DNA of 64,000 nt from Bartonella sp. AU18XJBT (lineage in GTDB: Bacteria; Pseudomonadota; Alphaproteobacteria; Rhizobiales; Rhizobiaceae), in the NCBI RefSeq assembly GCF_028618595.1, contig NZ_JAQITE010000001.1, forward strand, positions 171,195 through 235,194. Reading direction: 5' to 3'. Positions 21,514 to 31,418 of the stretch are shown piece by piece; within the stretch, counting starts at the first letter, position 1, and every line of letters begins with the position of its first letter. The notes under the pieces were generated by a model, which searched no databases, was not told the DNA's origin, and saw only the letters and a list, made by a program, of their open reading frames with translations. The translations under genes and the position numbers were made by a program.

Positions 21514-22008
21514 TCAATGGTTATCATCATTTTTGCGCCATGGAGATTCTGTCGTATCATGAATTGTGTAATCTTCTGCTTTAAGATCAATTATTTTTTC
21601 AGAGTCATGTTTTCTTTTAGTATTGGGATTCATTTTGTTTTTTAATGATGTAAAGAAATGCCAAACAACAGAGCGAATTGGTTTAATAAGAAGTAATATT
21701 CCCAAGAGATCACTTACAAAGCCAGGAAGAATAAGTAAAATTGCACTAAACATGATGAAAGCATCATTAATAATATTATTCTGTAATGTGCGTCCTTGGA
21801 TAAGTTCAGTTTGTATATTTTTTAAAAGGCTAAACCCTTGAATTCGCAATAAAACAACCCCAACTATGGTTGTGAGAATAACCAAACTCAAAGTTGCCAA
21901 AATACCAAGTTCTTGACCAACAAAGATAAAACCAGCAATCTCGATTAAAAGAATGCAAAGAAAGATAACAACAAAAAAACGAGGATTTATAGAATAAAGT
22001 TTTATCAC
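21514..22008 (-). CDS. fxsA: FxsA family membrane protein
   Basis: 164 residues with about four hydrophobic segments in the first 115 and a charged cytoplasmic tail after that. The family pattern is visible: EIAGFIFVGQELG near the start and LLILPGFVSDLLGILLLI near residues 92-109. The E. coli namesake, when overproduced, relieves F-plasmid exclusion of phage T7; its normal role is unknown. Divergent from the Tim44-domain gene, as is common in Rhizobiales. Confidence 0.9.
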   Translation of the reverse strand: MIKLYSINPRFFVVIFLCILLIEIAGFIFVGQELGILATLSLVILTTIVGVVLLRIQGFSLLKNIQTELIQGRTLQNNIINDAFIMFSAILLILPGFVSDLLGILLLIKPIRSVVWHFFTSLKNKMNPNTKRKHDSEKIIDLKAEDYTIHDTTESPWRKNDDNH

Positions 22009-22180
22009 ATGAAAATTTCCTTCTGGATGAGGTGGGGAGAAATTCTTAAGAGCACTCCTTTTAATATAAAATCTATAAAAATATTTGAATGGTAGGATTC
22101 CTTATTTTACATATTTATTGATAAATGGTATTGACTGCAATGTTTATTAGAGATTTAAGCTTTGGAGATTGACAGCGCCC

Positions 22181-22873
22181 ATGGAATTTGACGTTATACT
22201 TGTCATAGCTCTTGTTGTTATGGTTGTTATTTTTGTGCAACTCCGTAATGTATTAGGGAAACGAATTGGGTTTGAAAAGCCTCCCTTTGATCCTTATTCA
22301 CGTCGTTCTAAAAAACAGGTTGAAGCAGAAACTGCTGATAATATTGTTTCGTTCCCTCATCATAAAAATTCACAAAAAGACGACTTTAGTGAAATTGATA
22401 AAATTTCACCGGAGGGGAGTATTTTGAATAAAAATTTGCGGGAATTGCATAGAATTGATCCTCATTTTTCTCCTCAATTTTTTATAAAAGGTGCACAAAT
22501 TGCTTATGAAATGATTGTAACAGCTTTTGCCAAAGGTGATCGTAATCAACTTAAAAGCTTGCTGTGTCAGGATGTTTTTGAGAGCTTTTGTACAGCTATT
22601 GAGCAACGAGAAAAAAATAAAGAAAGAATAGAGTTCACTTTTGTTGGAATTAATAAGATTGAATTTGTTGCGGCGGCAATACAAGAAAAGGATGAACTTT
22701 TAACAATACGTATTGTCAGTGAGATGATTTCTGTTACTTACAATGAACAGGGCGAGCGTATAGACGGTGATCCTGATGCTATTGTAGAAATCAGGGATAT
22801 TTGGACTTTTGTTCGCAATAGTTTATCGTCAGATCCAAACTGGAAGCTTTTTGCTACAGAAAATGAAAATTAA
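22181..22873 (+). CDS. Tim44/TimA-domain membrane-anchored protein
   Basis: 230 residues. A single N-terminal membrane segment (about 3-20) is followed by the conserved LRNVLGKRIGFEKPPFDPY linker and a C-terminal Tim44-like domain (about 85-228) with FIKGAQIAYEMIVTAFAKGD. Alphaproteobacterial TimA proteins are relatives of the mitochondrial import motor subunit Tim44. The ATG at 22181 was preferred; an in-frame TTG at 22169 would add four residues and lies too close to GGAG. Confidence 0.88.
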   Translation: MEFDVILVIALVVMVVIFVQLRNVLGKRIGFEKPPFDPYSRRSKKQVEAETADNIVSFPHHKNSQKDDFSEIDKISPEGSILNKNLRELHRIDPHFSPQFFIKGAQIAYEMIVTAFAKGDRNQLKSLLCQDVFESFCTAIEQREKNKERIEFTFVGINKIEFVAAAIQEKDELLTIRIVSEMISVTYNEQGERIDGDPDAIVEIRDIWTFVRNSLSSDPNWKLFATENEN

Positions 22874-22925
22874 AGTACTTTTTGTTTTTCTTTTATAAGC
22901 ATTCAATGATTTATGAGAAATTAAA

Positions 22926-23516
22926 ATGTCCTCGAGTAAATGGAGACAAAAAAGAGGTTTATTGGCTTCACAAGATCGCCTTTTATGGGAGATGGTTTGT
23001 CGTACGATAACGCCGCTTCATGGTAAGATGCTCTCTTCTGCTTCAGAAACGATTGCAAATATTAATGATAAAAAACAGCCTGTAACTCAAATCTCCACAT
23101 TATCTCAGAAAAATCAACAATCCTCGACGATTAATAAAAGAGAAAAGAGGGAAATTACAAAAGCACAAAAGATTCATTTCTTTGATCATGTTGCACATCG
23201 TAAAATTTCCCAAGGTCGTTATCCTCTTGAGGCGCGTCTTGATCTCCACGGTTATATGCAGGAAGAAGCTTATTTTTTCTTAAAAAATTTTCTACAATCC
23301 TCTCAGCAGAGAGGATTGCGTTATGTCCTTGTGATTACAGGAAAAGGACGGTCCGTTGGGAGCGATGGAGCTTTGTATAGATTCGTTCCGTATTGGTTAT
23401 CAACACCAGCGTTTCGATATTATGTCCATGCATTTGAGCAAGCAGCGCGTCAGCATGGCGGAGAAGGTGCGCTTTATGTTTGGTTGCGCCGTTTTGTGTC
23501 AGGAGAAGGAATGTGA
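22926..23516 (+). CDS. Smr (MutS2 C-terminal-like) domain protein
   Basis: 196 residues. A poorly conserved, charged N-terminus (about 1-95) is followed by an Smr domain with the three typical blocks LDLHGYMQEEA, VLVITGKGR and HGGEGALYVWLRR. Smr domains bind or nick nucleic acids; the cellular role of this stand-alone form in Rhizobiales is not settled. It starts 52 nt after the Tim44-domain gene on the same strand, so a shared transcript is likely. Confidence 0.9.
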   Translation: MSSSKWRQKRGLLASQDRLLWEMVCRTITPLHGKMLSSASETIANINDKKQPVTQISTLSQKNQQSSTINKREKREITKAQKIHFFDHVAHRKISQGRYPLEARLDLHGYMQEEAYFFLKNFLQSSQQRGLRYVLVITGKGRSVGSDGALYRFVPYWLSTPAFRYYVHAFEQAARQHGGEGALYVWLRRFVSGEGM

Positions 23517-24483
23517 TGTCATTATGGTCATTTCAGGTTGAGTATTGATTTTACAAGATCTCATATGTTATAAATTATAGAAGATCTGGGATAACATACT
23601 GATTGATAATTAATTATTCTCATATATTGTGAAAAATCTTTGAATACAATATTCCCTCCTTTATAATTTTTTATAAAAAATTATAAAGATATTATTCTGC
23701 ATTCTACGTATTGCTGCACGCTTTTGTTTATCGCGTTCTTTAATAGGGTACATCCCTCACGCAAAACAGAACGCCATTGGATTGCATATATTCACAGGCT
23801 TGTTTAAAGAAACATCTCTCAACGCTCTCAAGCCTATTTTGCGACAATATCCGTGAAGGGTATAACGACAAATCCATAAAGAACTTCCTATCTTTATGCT
23901 TAATAAAGGAGTCGGCTGACATCATCACATACTCTGCCATTTCCTAATGTTGCACAACCCTTGAAGCTCTTGGCACTTGAAAGCATTTAAAAGCATGTAT
24001 AAAAGGTATGGTTTTCTTTAAGTGTTTTTACTCTCCACAGCTCTCATCTCGCTCGTGACGCCCAAACGAAAGATTTTGATTGATTCAATATAAGAGGGCT
24101 TAAAATGAGAGAGATATTGATGAATCTCATTCAGGTTGTAAAGCGATAGATTATTCTTATAAACCACAGCATTACTCTATTAAATACATGAAAAATAACA
24201 ACATGAAAAATTGAGAAACTGTATTATTCAAAAGAGATTGCTATGGATAGTGTTAAAATCAGTACAACTAAATTAAAGAGAATCTTGAAAATAAACCGGA
24301 ATATAGCTTTACAACACATAGCTATGCAATAGCACTAAAAGATACAATTTCGCTGAATAATTTCATGAAGAAATTTTTTCATTCATCAAAAGCTTCATCA
24401 AATTTCTTTCTCATAATAATTTGATAACTAAAATTTAATAACGAAGCGCAGAAAGCATAGAATATGAAATTCAATCGAGGATA
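23517..24483. other. gene-poor region between smr gene and gcrA
   Basis: About 970 bp between convergent genes. It contains a decayed repeat copy on the minus strand (23738-23945) and otherwise AT-rich sequence without recognisable genes. Confidence 0.6.
23738..23945 (-). repeat. decayed copy of a ~190-bp repeat family (copy 3)
   Basis: Read on the minus strand it shares CATAAAGATAGGAAG, CCTTCACGG, GCGTTGAGAGATGTTTCTTTAAA and GGCGTTCTGTTTTGCGTGAGGG blocks with the other copies. It alone keeps a short open frame (66 codons) across the unit, so it may be nearest to the ancestral sequence. No protein family was recognised in it. Confidence 0.55.
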
Positions 24484-25020
24484 TTACACTCTTATCCGAC
24501 GTCTTTCAGATATTGGTTGAAATGCTAGCTTAGCATGAAAGGCACAATAGGGGCTATTTTCATTAGAATCTGCACCACAAAAATGAAAATCTGCTGATAA
24601 TGGATCGCCAACCGGCCATCTACATGTATTTTCACTCAATTGTAGAAGATTAAGTTGACGTGATATAGGCACAACTATATTAAATTTTGTGGACATATCA
24701 ACTTCTTTGAAATCTTCCACTACAAATTCTGTCTTTAAAGCTGGTTCTTCAATCTTTACAGATGATGTATTTATTGGCGATACCGTTGATGTGTTGCGGC
24801 GCACACGTGGTGGAGATGAAGGGCTGCTTCCCACGGGAGTTTTTTGCGCACGCGCATTTCCTTGTGCTGTCTTACCACGCCCTGGCAACTTTAATCGATG
24901 TACTTTGCCGATGACTGCATTTCTGCTGACCCCACCTAATTGAGCAGCAATTTGACTTGCACTTAACCCTTCACTCCAAAGCTTTTTAAGAAGCTCAACG
25001 CGTTCACATGTCCAACCCAT
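24484..25020 (-). CDS. gcrA: cell-cycle regulator GcrA
   Basis: 178 residues. The N-terminal helix-turn-helix with W..ERVELLKKLWSEGLSASQIAAQLG and SRNAVIGKVHRLKLPGR is diagnostic. A variable Ser/Thr/Pro linker is followed by the C-terminal zinc-like segment CRWPVGDP...FHFCG...YCAFHAKLA. GcrA is an alphaproteobacterial transcription factor that works with sigma-70 at promoters methylated by CcrM. It sits alone, divergent from argD. Confidence 0.95.
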   Translation of the reverse strand: MGWTCERVELLKKLWSEGLSASQIAAQLGGVSRNAVIGKVHRLKLPGRGKTAQGNARAQKTPVGSSPSSPPRVRRNTSTVSPINTSSVKIEEPALKTEFVVEDFKEVDMSTKFNIVVPISRQLNLLQLSENTCRWPVGDPLSADFHFCGADSNENSPYCAFHAKLAFQPISERRRIRV

Positions 25021-25499
25021 ACCAGCACTCCATTCCGATTACGTCACTAAGATGCTCTCCCCTTTTGCATCTTCAAATGTTTTAATAATATTTTCACTGC
25101 GCTGAATGAAAGAATTTTACACTCTAAGCGAGCATAAGAAAATCATCCAACCTGTGGACTTACAACAAAACACATCATCCTGCTTATTACATTGTAAATT
25201 ACAATATGCAATCACTCTATGACAAGAGTCTTTACGTCTTGAAGAGTTTATTTAGAATGTTTTCCCCAACTTGCAAATCAATCATAGGTTAAGCTTTTAC
25301 TTAAGGCTTTTTCTCAAAATGCTTATTTGTAGAACCTTCATTGACTTTTTTTCAATTGGTGTAATGATCTATTCCATAGGTGTAATCATTAATCGTAATG
25401 AAATATTGAAAGCACCGTAGTGAAATGTACCATGTTGTTTTATTTGTAGTGTTACTTTGTATGTATATATATTGAAAAGGTTAAAATATAAAGGAAATT
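25021..25499. promoter_or_regulatory. divergent gcrA-argD intergenic region
   Basis: 479 bp holding the promoters of both gcrA (minus) and argD (plus). A TATGTATATATATTG AT-rich element lies about 40 nt before argD and may be part of its promoter. No operator could be assigned. I see no gene here. Confidence 0.4.
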
Positions 25500-26717
25500 A
25501 TGATGGATGCCGTTTCTATACAACCACTTTATGAATGCTTCGCACGACGAAATTTGCATTTTGAACGGGGGCATGGTGTATGGCTTATTTCCGATAAGGG
25601 AGAGCATTATCTTGATTTCACATCTGGTATTGCTGTTAATGCATTAGGGTATTCACATCCAAAATTAGTTGATACGCTCAAAATGCAAGCTGAAAAACTT
25701 TGGCATGTTTCTAATATTTTTCAATCTCCTGAACAAGCAGCTCTTGCCACGCGGCTTTGTGCAAATAGTTTTGCGGATAAGGTTTTTTTCTGCAATTCAG
25801 GTACTGAAGCATTGGAGTGTGCATTCAAAACGGCACGCCATTATTATTATGCTGCGGGTCATTCAGAACGCATTGAAATTATTACTTTTGAAGGGGCATT
25901 TCATGGACGTACACTTGCAGCACTTGCTGCGACTGGGCATGAAAAATATCTTGAAGGCTTTGGACCTAAAGCTGGTGGATTTATTCAAGTACCTTTTTGT
26001 GATGAAATCGCTTTGTGTAACGCTATTAGTAAAAATACCGCCGCTATTCTTATTGAACCTATTCAAGGAGAAGGAGGAATACGAACGGTTCCTCATGAAT
26101 ATTTAAGATTTTTGCGCAAAATATGCGACGATAATGGTCTGTTATTAATTTTGGATGAAGTCCAAACGGGTATAGGACGAACAGGAAAGCTTTTTGCTTA
26201 TGAATGGAGTGATATCTCGCCTGATATTCTTACCCTCGCAAAAGGATTAGGAGGAGGATTTCCATTAGGTGCTTGCCTTGCAACCGATAAAGTTGCAAAA
26301 AGCATGACACTTGGGAGCCATGGTTCAACCTTTGGAGGAAATCTTCTTGGAATGGCTGTAGGGAATAGTATTCTTGACGTTTTGTTAGAGCCAAATTTTC
26401 TCAACCATGTTCAGCGCATGGGGGATAAACTAAAAAGTGGACTTTTGCACATTCTCAATAGCTATCCTGATATTATCAGCGCAGTTCAGGGGATGGGCCT
26501 AATGGTGGGTATTCAGTGTGTTGTGTCTTCAAATCTTGTCGTTAATGCTTTAGAAAATGAATATCTCTTAAGTGTTGCTGCCAACAACAACGTTGTGCGT
26601 TTATTGCCTCCTCTCATCATTAGGGAAGAAGAAATAGATGAAAGTTTGCATCGTATTGAAAAAGCAATAGCTTATCTTTCGCAAGTAAACAAAGAAAGGC
26701 AAATATCACACACATGA
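25500..26717 (+). CDS. argD: acetylornithine aminotransferase
   Basis: 405-residue class III PLP aminotransferase. It has FCNSGTEALECAFKTAR, the conserved acidic block LILDEVQTGIGRTGKLFAYE and the PLP lysine in TLAKGLGGGFPLGA (about residue 250). It makes N-acetylornithine in arginine synthesis and may also act in lysine synthesis. Two ATG codons lie in tandem at 25500 and 25503; AAGGA lies just upstream. Its stop overlaps the argF start by 4 bp. Confidence 0.95.
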   Translation: MMDAVSIQPLYECFARRNLHFERGHGVWLISDKGEHYLDFTSGIAVNALGYSHPKLVDTLKMQAEKLWHVSNIFQSPEQAALATRLCANSFADKVFFCNSGTEALECAFKTARHYYYAAGHSERIEIITFEGAFHGRTLAALAATGHEKYLEGFGPKAGGFIQVPFCDEIALCNAISKNTAAILIEPIQGEGGIRTVPHEYLRFLRKICDDNGLLLILDEVQTGIGRTGKLFAYEWSDISPDILTLAKGLGGGFPLGACLATDKVAKSMTLGSHGSTFGGNLLGMAVGNSILDVLLEPNFLNHVQRMGDKLKSGLLHILNSYPDIISAVQGMGLMVGIQCVVSSNLVVNALENEYLLSVAANNNVVRLLPPLIIREEEIDESLHRIEKAIAYLSQVNKERQISHT

Positions 26718-27649
26718 CAAATGCTCTTCGTCATTTCACGGACTTATCCATTTTAACGCCAGCAATAGCACGCGCACTGATCGATTATGCAAAAATCCTT
26801 AAAGCATCTTTTAAAGCAGGGAAAGGTTCAAAACCTTTTATGGGTAAAACACTTGCGATGATTTTTGAAAAACCATCCACACGAACCCGTATTTCATTCG
26901 ATATCTGTATGCGCCAGCTTGGGGGAGATACAATCATGCTCACGGGTTCAGAGATGCAGCTTGGTCATAGTGAAACTATAGCTGACACGGCTCGTGTTTT
27001 ATCCCGTTTTGTGGATATCGTGATATTAAGAACAACAAAACATCAACGTATGCTCGAATTGGCACAATATGCACAAATTCCTGTCATTAATGCTCTTACA
27101 GATGATACACACCCCTGCCAAATTCTAGCAGATATATTAACCTATGAAGAGCATCGGGGGCCAATTTCTGGAAAAATATTTGCGTGGATGGGAGACGGTA
27201 ATAATGTGCTCCATTCCTTAATTGAAGCCGCAGCTCTTTTTGATTTTCATTTGCGTATTGCTACTCCAAAGGGCAGTGAACCACAAGAAAAATTTATACA
27301 TTGGGCACGTGAACGAGGAGCGCACCTTACACTAACTTATAGTCCCCAAAAAGCAGCTCAAGATGCTGATTGTATTATGACCGATACATGGGTCTCCATG
27401 GGACAAGAATTTCGCGCTCGCAGTCATTCTATTTTTCAGCCTTATCAAGTTAATGAAGCTCTCATGAAATTAGCAAAATCTGATGCTCTTTTTATGCATT
27501 GTCTTCCTGCTCATCGTGGTGAAGAAGTGGTTGATTCTGTTATTGATGGACCGCACTCCGTTGTTTTCGATGAGGCTGAAAATCGTCTTCATGCTCAAAA
27601 AGCAATTCTTTCTTGGTGTTTACAAGATGCGTTTTTCTCTCCACAATAG
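26714..27649 (+). CDS. argF: ornithine carbamoyltransferase
   Basis: 311 residues. Carbamoyl-phosphate contacts are visible in EKPSTRTRISFD (about 55-66) and DDTHPCQ (about 135-141). The ornithine-binding MGDGNN-type block and the HCLPAHRGEEV motif (about 262-272) are present. It converts ornithine and carbamoyl phosphate to citrulline. It is translationally coupled to argD and followed by hslO after 36 nt, the argD-argF-hslO order seen in several Rhizobiales. Confidence 0.96.
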   Translation: MTNALRHFTDLSILTPAIARALIDYAKILKASFKAGKGSKPFMGKTLAMIFEKPSTRTRISFDICMRQLGGDTIMLTGSEMQLGHSETIADTARVLSRFVDIVILRTTKHQRMLELAQYAQIPVINALTDDTHPCQILADILTYEEHRGPISGKIFAWMGDGNNVLHSLIEAAALFDFHLRIATPKGSEPQEKFIHWARERGAHLTLTYSPQKAAQDADCIMTDTWVSMGQEFRARSHSIFQPYQVNEALMKLAKSDALFMHCLPAHRGEEVVDSVIDGPHSVVFDEAENRLHAQKAILSWCLQDAFFSPQ

Positions 27650-27685
27650 TCTCCCTACAACAAATTATATAAAAAAGGCAAAGCT

Positions 27686-28684
27686 ATGAGTGAACAAGCT
27701 AAAGATGAAGCCTCTCTCAACAACAACTTCTTGCATGAAGATGATACTGTTATTCCCTTTCAAGTCGAAGAGCTTGATATCCGTGGACGTGCCGTACAAC
27801 TTGGAGAAACTTTAAATTCTATTCTTAACAGACATCAATACCCTGAACCGGTTTCTTATCTTTTGGCAGAAGCTTTACTTTTAACTGTTTTGCTTGGAAC
27901 TTCTCTAAAGCTTACGGGAAAATTTATTTTACAAACTCATTCCGATGGACCGGTTAATATGTTGGTATGCGATTTTTCGCCTCCGTCCAGTTTACGTGGA
28001 TACGCTCGTTTTGATAAAGAACAGCTTAAACAAGCCATAGACAATAATCAAATCTCTTCAGAAACACTTTTAGGAAAAGGCACTTTAGCTTTCACAATTG
28101 ATCAAGGTCCCCATATGCAACCCTATCAAGGGATAGTTGCATTAGATGGATCAAATTTACAAGAAGCTTCTCGTATTTATTTTGATCAATCAGAACAAAT
28201 TCCTACCGATATCCGTTTGGCTGTTGCTATATTAATTAATCGTGACCAACAAGGAAAACCGCAGAAAAGCTGGCGAGCTGGAGGTATTTTGATCCAACTC
28301 TTACCCCAAGAATCGTCTCGTCATAAAATAGATGCCCCTCAAAAGCGAGAAGGAACGAAAACCCATACCCAATTGGATAACCAATGGCAGGAAGCTAAAA
28401 TACTCATGGCAACGATTGAAAGTTCAGAATTAACAGATCCTCAAGTCGGTAGCAAAGAGCTCTTGTTTCGTCTTTTTCATGAACAAGGTATTAGAGTTTT
28501 TAATCCTTTTTCTCTTGTCGATCAATGTTCTTGTTCACACGAAAAAATTAAAGGAATCCTAGAAGGATTTTCTATTGATGAACGCAATAAAATGGTTGAA
28601 AATAAATATATTTCAGTCACATGTGAATTTTGCTCAAAAACATATTGTTTTACACCGCAAGAGTTTTTAGAAGAAAAAACATAA
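27686..28684 (+). CDS. hslO: redox-regulated chaperone Hsp33
   Basis: 332 residues. The N-terminal substrate-binding domain spans about 25-210. The C-terminal zinc redox switch has a C-S-C pair (DQCSCSHEKI, near residue 283) and a C-E-F-C pair (TCEFCSKTY, near residue 315), so all four zinc cysteines are present. On oxidation Hsp33 releases zinc and becomes a holdase. A KPQKSWRAGGILIQLLP block is typical of the family. It probably shares a transcript with argDF. Confidence 0.95.
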   Translation: MSEQAKDEASLNNNFLHEDDTVIPFQVEELDIRGRAVQLGETLNSILNRHQYPEPVSYLLAEALLLTVLLGTSLKLTGKFILQTHSDGPVNMLVCDFSPPSSLRGYARFDKEQLKQAIDNNQISSETLLGKGTLAFTIDQGPHMQPYQGIVALDGSNLQEASRIYFDQSEQIPTDIRLAVAILINRDQQGKPQKSWRAGGILIQLLPQESSRHKIDAPQKREGTKTHTQLDNQWQEAKILMATIESSELTDPQVGSKELLFRLFHEQGIRVFNPFSLVDQCSCSHEKIKGILEGFSIDERNKMVENKYISVTCEFCSKTYCFTPQEFLEEKT

Positions 28685-29786
28685 TCAAATGTTTTTCATA
28701 AAAAATGATGATTGCAACTTTTATTTGCATCGTAAAAGTTTACGCCTAAGCTCATATGGACTTCTAGAGTATTTCTTGTCTTAGAGTTTTTTAATGTATA
28801 CGAGTGATCTTTCTGCTGAAATCAGCAATCACGTCATAGAGTGCTTAAAAAGAGTTCTCTGTAAATATATTTTCTCCTCTCGAAAAAGCTTCTTTTTTAT
28901 TTTTTACATCTCAAAAGTTTATTTCTTACAATGAATTCTTTTATAATATTCATTGATAGATTGATCATGTACTCATAACTTATCTTCTCTGTTAAATAAG
29001 ATTTTTTGATTGTAGTCACATTTTCTTACTCGGATTTATCTTATTTAAGAGTCAAAAAAGCTCATTAGCTATAATCATACGAGAAGTTATCGAGAGAATA
29101 AATAATGTATAGACTCAATATGGACGTTATAGAGTCTATTACGAACAGATAGTGTAATGGGAATAAATATAACAATGATGCTGCGAAGGAACGGATTTGT
29201 TATTTTATAAAGATGAAAATAGCGGTGAAGTCTCCTCATAACAATGTGCATTTCAGATAAAAAGCGGAGACAAAACACTATATGATTTTGAAAATAATAG
29301 TTGGTTACTTTCACTAAGTTAGCGATGTTTCTATAGCAATATTGTTTTGTCCAACTAATTAAAAATAAAGCTCCTAAACAGATATTTAATTGCTAAAGAA
29401 AAATGAAAACTACTTAAATTTTGTCATATTTTGGAGGTTTGCTCTACAGATATTTCTGTACACATGTTTTTGAATCAACAATGGTAATGCTTTTGCCAAA
29501 TTTTCCTAAGAAGAATGAGGGTCCGTATAAATAAAATAGCATATATAGCATGCTAAAACGTTATGTTTTTACAAACCTGCATTATTATATTTTTCAACTT
29601 AAAATATTGCCAATTCTTTTCACGTTTAGACAATTCATAAAAGGTATTTTTAGCCTTTATCTTAAATGTTTTTTTGATTCAACATATAGAAATTTTGAAA
29701 AATCTCATAGTACTCATAGTATAAGGTATTGTCATTTAACAGATAAAGATGGTAAATTATTATTTATAAATCAATATGTTGATATT
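28685..29786. other. gene-poor region between hslO and ccmDG
   Basis: 1.1 kb between convergent genes. An imperfect hairpin (GTGAT..TGCTG-AAAT-CAGCA-ATCAC) lies at 28804-28831 about 120 nt after hslO, without a T-tract. ORFs at 29087-29314 (minus) and 29550-29828 (plus) have biased Phe/Ile/His-rich translations and are not supported. Confidence 0.55.
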
Positions 29787-30605
29787 TTATTTTTCTTCTG
29801 TCATGATTGCTTGTTCAATTTTTGGTAGAATTTTTTTTTGATAAATTTGCCATGTTAAGGGACCAACATGTTTGGCAAGAATGATGCTCTCTTTATTCAA
29901 GAGAAAGGTTTCTGGGGGGCCATATATTCCCCAATCAATGGCTGTATATCCTGAAACATCAAAGCCAATAAATTTAAAAGGATTACCAAAACTGTTTAAA
30001 AAGCGCAGGGCGTTTGTTTTGTTATCTTTATAATTAATACCAATCAGATCAAAGCGTTTATCTTGTGCAATTTTCATAAGAATAGGATGCTCTTCGCGAC
30101 AGGGTAAACACCAAGAGCCCCAAAAATTGACCAATGTGACACGTCCTTTAAACTGTTTTGAATTGAGATAACTTTCTTTATCAAGAAGAGGAAGATGAAT
30201 ATTAGGAGCAGATTTTTCAGCTAATGCGTTTGGAAGAAGAGAAGAATCTTTAAGGTGTTTTTTATCCATAAAGTTGAAAAAAAGCACCATGAGAAGAAGA
30301 AAAAGTACAAATGGTCCAAAAAAAACAAGCAGAACAGGCAAAGATATATTTTTTTTAAGTTTTGGAGGGATGTTTTCATGATACTTTTCTTTTTGTGAAA
30401 ACTCTTTTTTGTTTAGCTGTTGGAGAATTTTTTTTTGGTATAGGGCTTTGCAAAGAATATATCCAATAAGACATAAGAGGGATATTGCAGAAAGAACATA
30501 GCTTAAAACAACAATTTGCTCGTGTTTAAGGGTGCTAAGGAAAAAATCAATTTTCTGAGATAGATTTCCTAAAAGTCCGCCCTGGATGCTATTTAGGTCG
30601 AGCAT
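29787..30605 (-). CDS. ccmG: fused heme-exporter CcmD / thiol-disulfide oxidoreductase CcmG (DsbE)
   Basis: 272 residues with two parts. Residues about 24-70 look like CcmD: a short pre-helix with HEQ, one membrane helix (31-52) and a basic tail QKKILQQLNKK. Residues about 85-272 are CcmG: a membrane anchor (89-112) and a periplasmic thioredoxin fold with FWGSWCLPCREEHP, catalytic cysteines at 166 and 169, and the cis-proline-type GIYGPPETFLL. CcmG reduces apocytochrome c for heme attachment. The start overlaps ccmC by 13 bp. The fusion is inferred from the uninterrupted frame and the ccmC-ccmD-ccmG order expected here. Confidence 0.85.
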   Translation of the reverse strand: MLDLNSIQGGLLGNLSQKIDFFLSTLKHEQIVVLSYVLSAISLLCLIGYILCKALYQKKILQQLNKKEFSQKEKYHENIPPKLKKNISLPVLLVFFGPFVLFLLLMVLFFNFMDKKHLKDSSLLPNALAEKSAPNIHLPLLDKESYLNSKQFKGRVTLVNFWGSWCLPCREEHPILMKIAQDKRFDLIGINYKDNKTNALRFLNSFGNPFKFIGFDVSGYTAIDWGIYGPPETFLLNKESIILAKHVGPLTWQIYQKKILPKIEQAIMTEEK

Positions 30606-31381
30606 GATGAAGCGTCCTGTTGTTGTGCACGACGGGATTTTTTAATCTGAAGTATTCGGATATAATGACTATTGATTTCATTTCGCATAGCCATCAAATA
30701 GAGCGCAATAAACATAAAGATGAAACAAAATAGCATTATTATAAGGGGCCATAACATAGCATTGTCGATTGTTGATCCTCCAGCACGTAACAATGATGCT
30801 GGTTGATGCAATGTATTCCACCAATTAACGGAAAATTTAATAACAGGAATATTAACAAACCCAACAAGTGTAAGAATTGAAGTAGCGCGAGCGGCTTTTA
30901 CTTGGTTGTCAAAAGCACGTCCAAGCAGGATAATGGAAAGATAGATAAAAAGCAGAATTAAAACTGATGTTAACCGTGCATCCCAGACCCACCATGTTCC
31001 CCATGTAGGTCGCCCCCAAAGTGCTCCTGTCATGAGAGCCAAGGCAGTAAAAATTGCCCCAATAGGCGCCCCACATTTAAGTGCCACATCAGCAAGATGA
31101 TATTTCCAAATCAGATTTCCTAATGCCGCTGCACTCATCATTACATAACAGAATGTAGACAACCACGCAAAGGGTACATGAAGGTACATAATCTTAACAG
31201 TAATGCCTTGTTGATAGTCATCAGGGGAATGCATCACCAGAATAAGCCCTAAGATAAGGAAACACAATGTTATACCGGCCAACCAAGGTAAGACAATACT
31301 GCTTATTTTCATGAAAAAGGTGAAACTTGCAGGAAGCGATCTGATTTTATATGTACGAGATAGTTCATTCATGAAATTCAT
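30593..31381 (-). CDS. ccmC: heme exporter membrane protein CcmC
   Basis: About 262 residues with six membrane helices. The tryptophan-rich heme-handling segment GRPTWGTWWVWDARLTSVLIL (about 122-142) is diagnostic, and periplasmic histidines are present (LHVPFAW, LHQPASL). CcmC passes heme to CcmE in cytochrome c maturation. The start is uncertain: ATG at 31381 is given, ATG at 31372 is possible, and a TTG at 31408 would shorten the gap to ccmB to 10 nt. None has a strong ribosome site. Confidence 0.92.
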   Translation of the reverse strand: MNFMNELSRTYKIRSLPASFTFFMKISSIVLPWLAGITLCFLILGLILVMHSPDDYQQGITVKIMYLHVPFAWLSTFCYVMMSAAALGNLIWKYHLADVALKCGAPIGAIFTALALMTGALWGRPTWGTWWVWDARLTSVLILLFIYLSIILLGRAFDNQVKAARATSILTLVGFVNIPVIKFSVNWWNTLHQPASLLRAGGSTIDNAMLWPLIIMLFCFIFMFIALYLMAMRNEINSHYIRILQIKKSRRAQQQDASSCST

Positions 31382-31418
31382 AATAGGCAGAGTTTTGCTA
31401 TGCGGCAATCATCTTTTA

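Noticed and set aside
24000..24480. Possible sRNA or additional repeat copy between the Smr gene and gcrA
   Set aside because: No stable hairpin with a T-tract and no block matching the repeat family could be found.
28804..28831. Hairpin after hslO considered as terminator
   Set aside because: The stem is bulged and no T-tract follows; recorded only in the region entry.
29087..29314. 75-codon minus-strand ORF with a basic/aromatic segment followed by a hydrophobic one
   Set aside because: It faintly recalls small alphaproteobacterial membrane proteins, but it lacks their conserved Gly-Phe-Leu-Pro core and has no clear ribosome site, so I do not call a gene or pseudogene.
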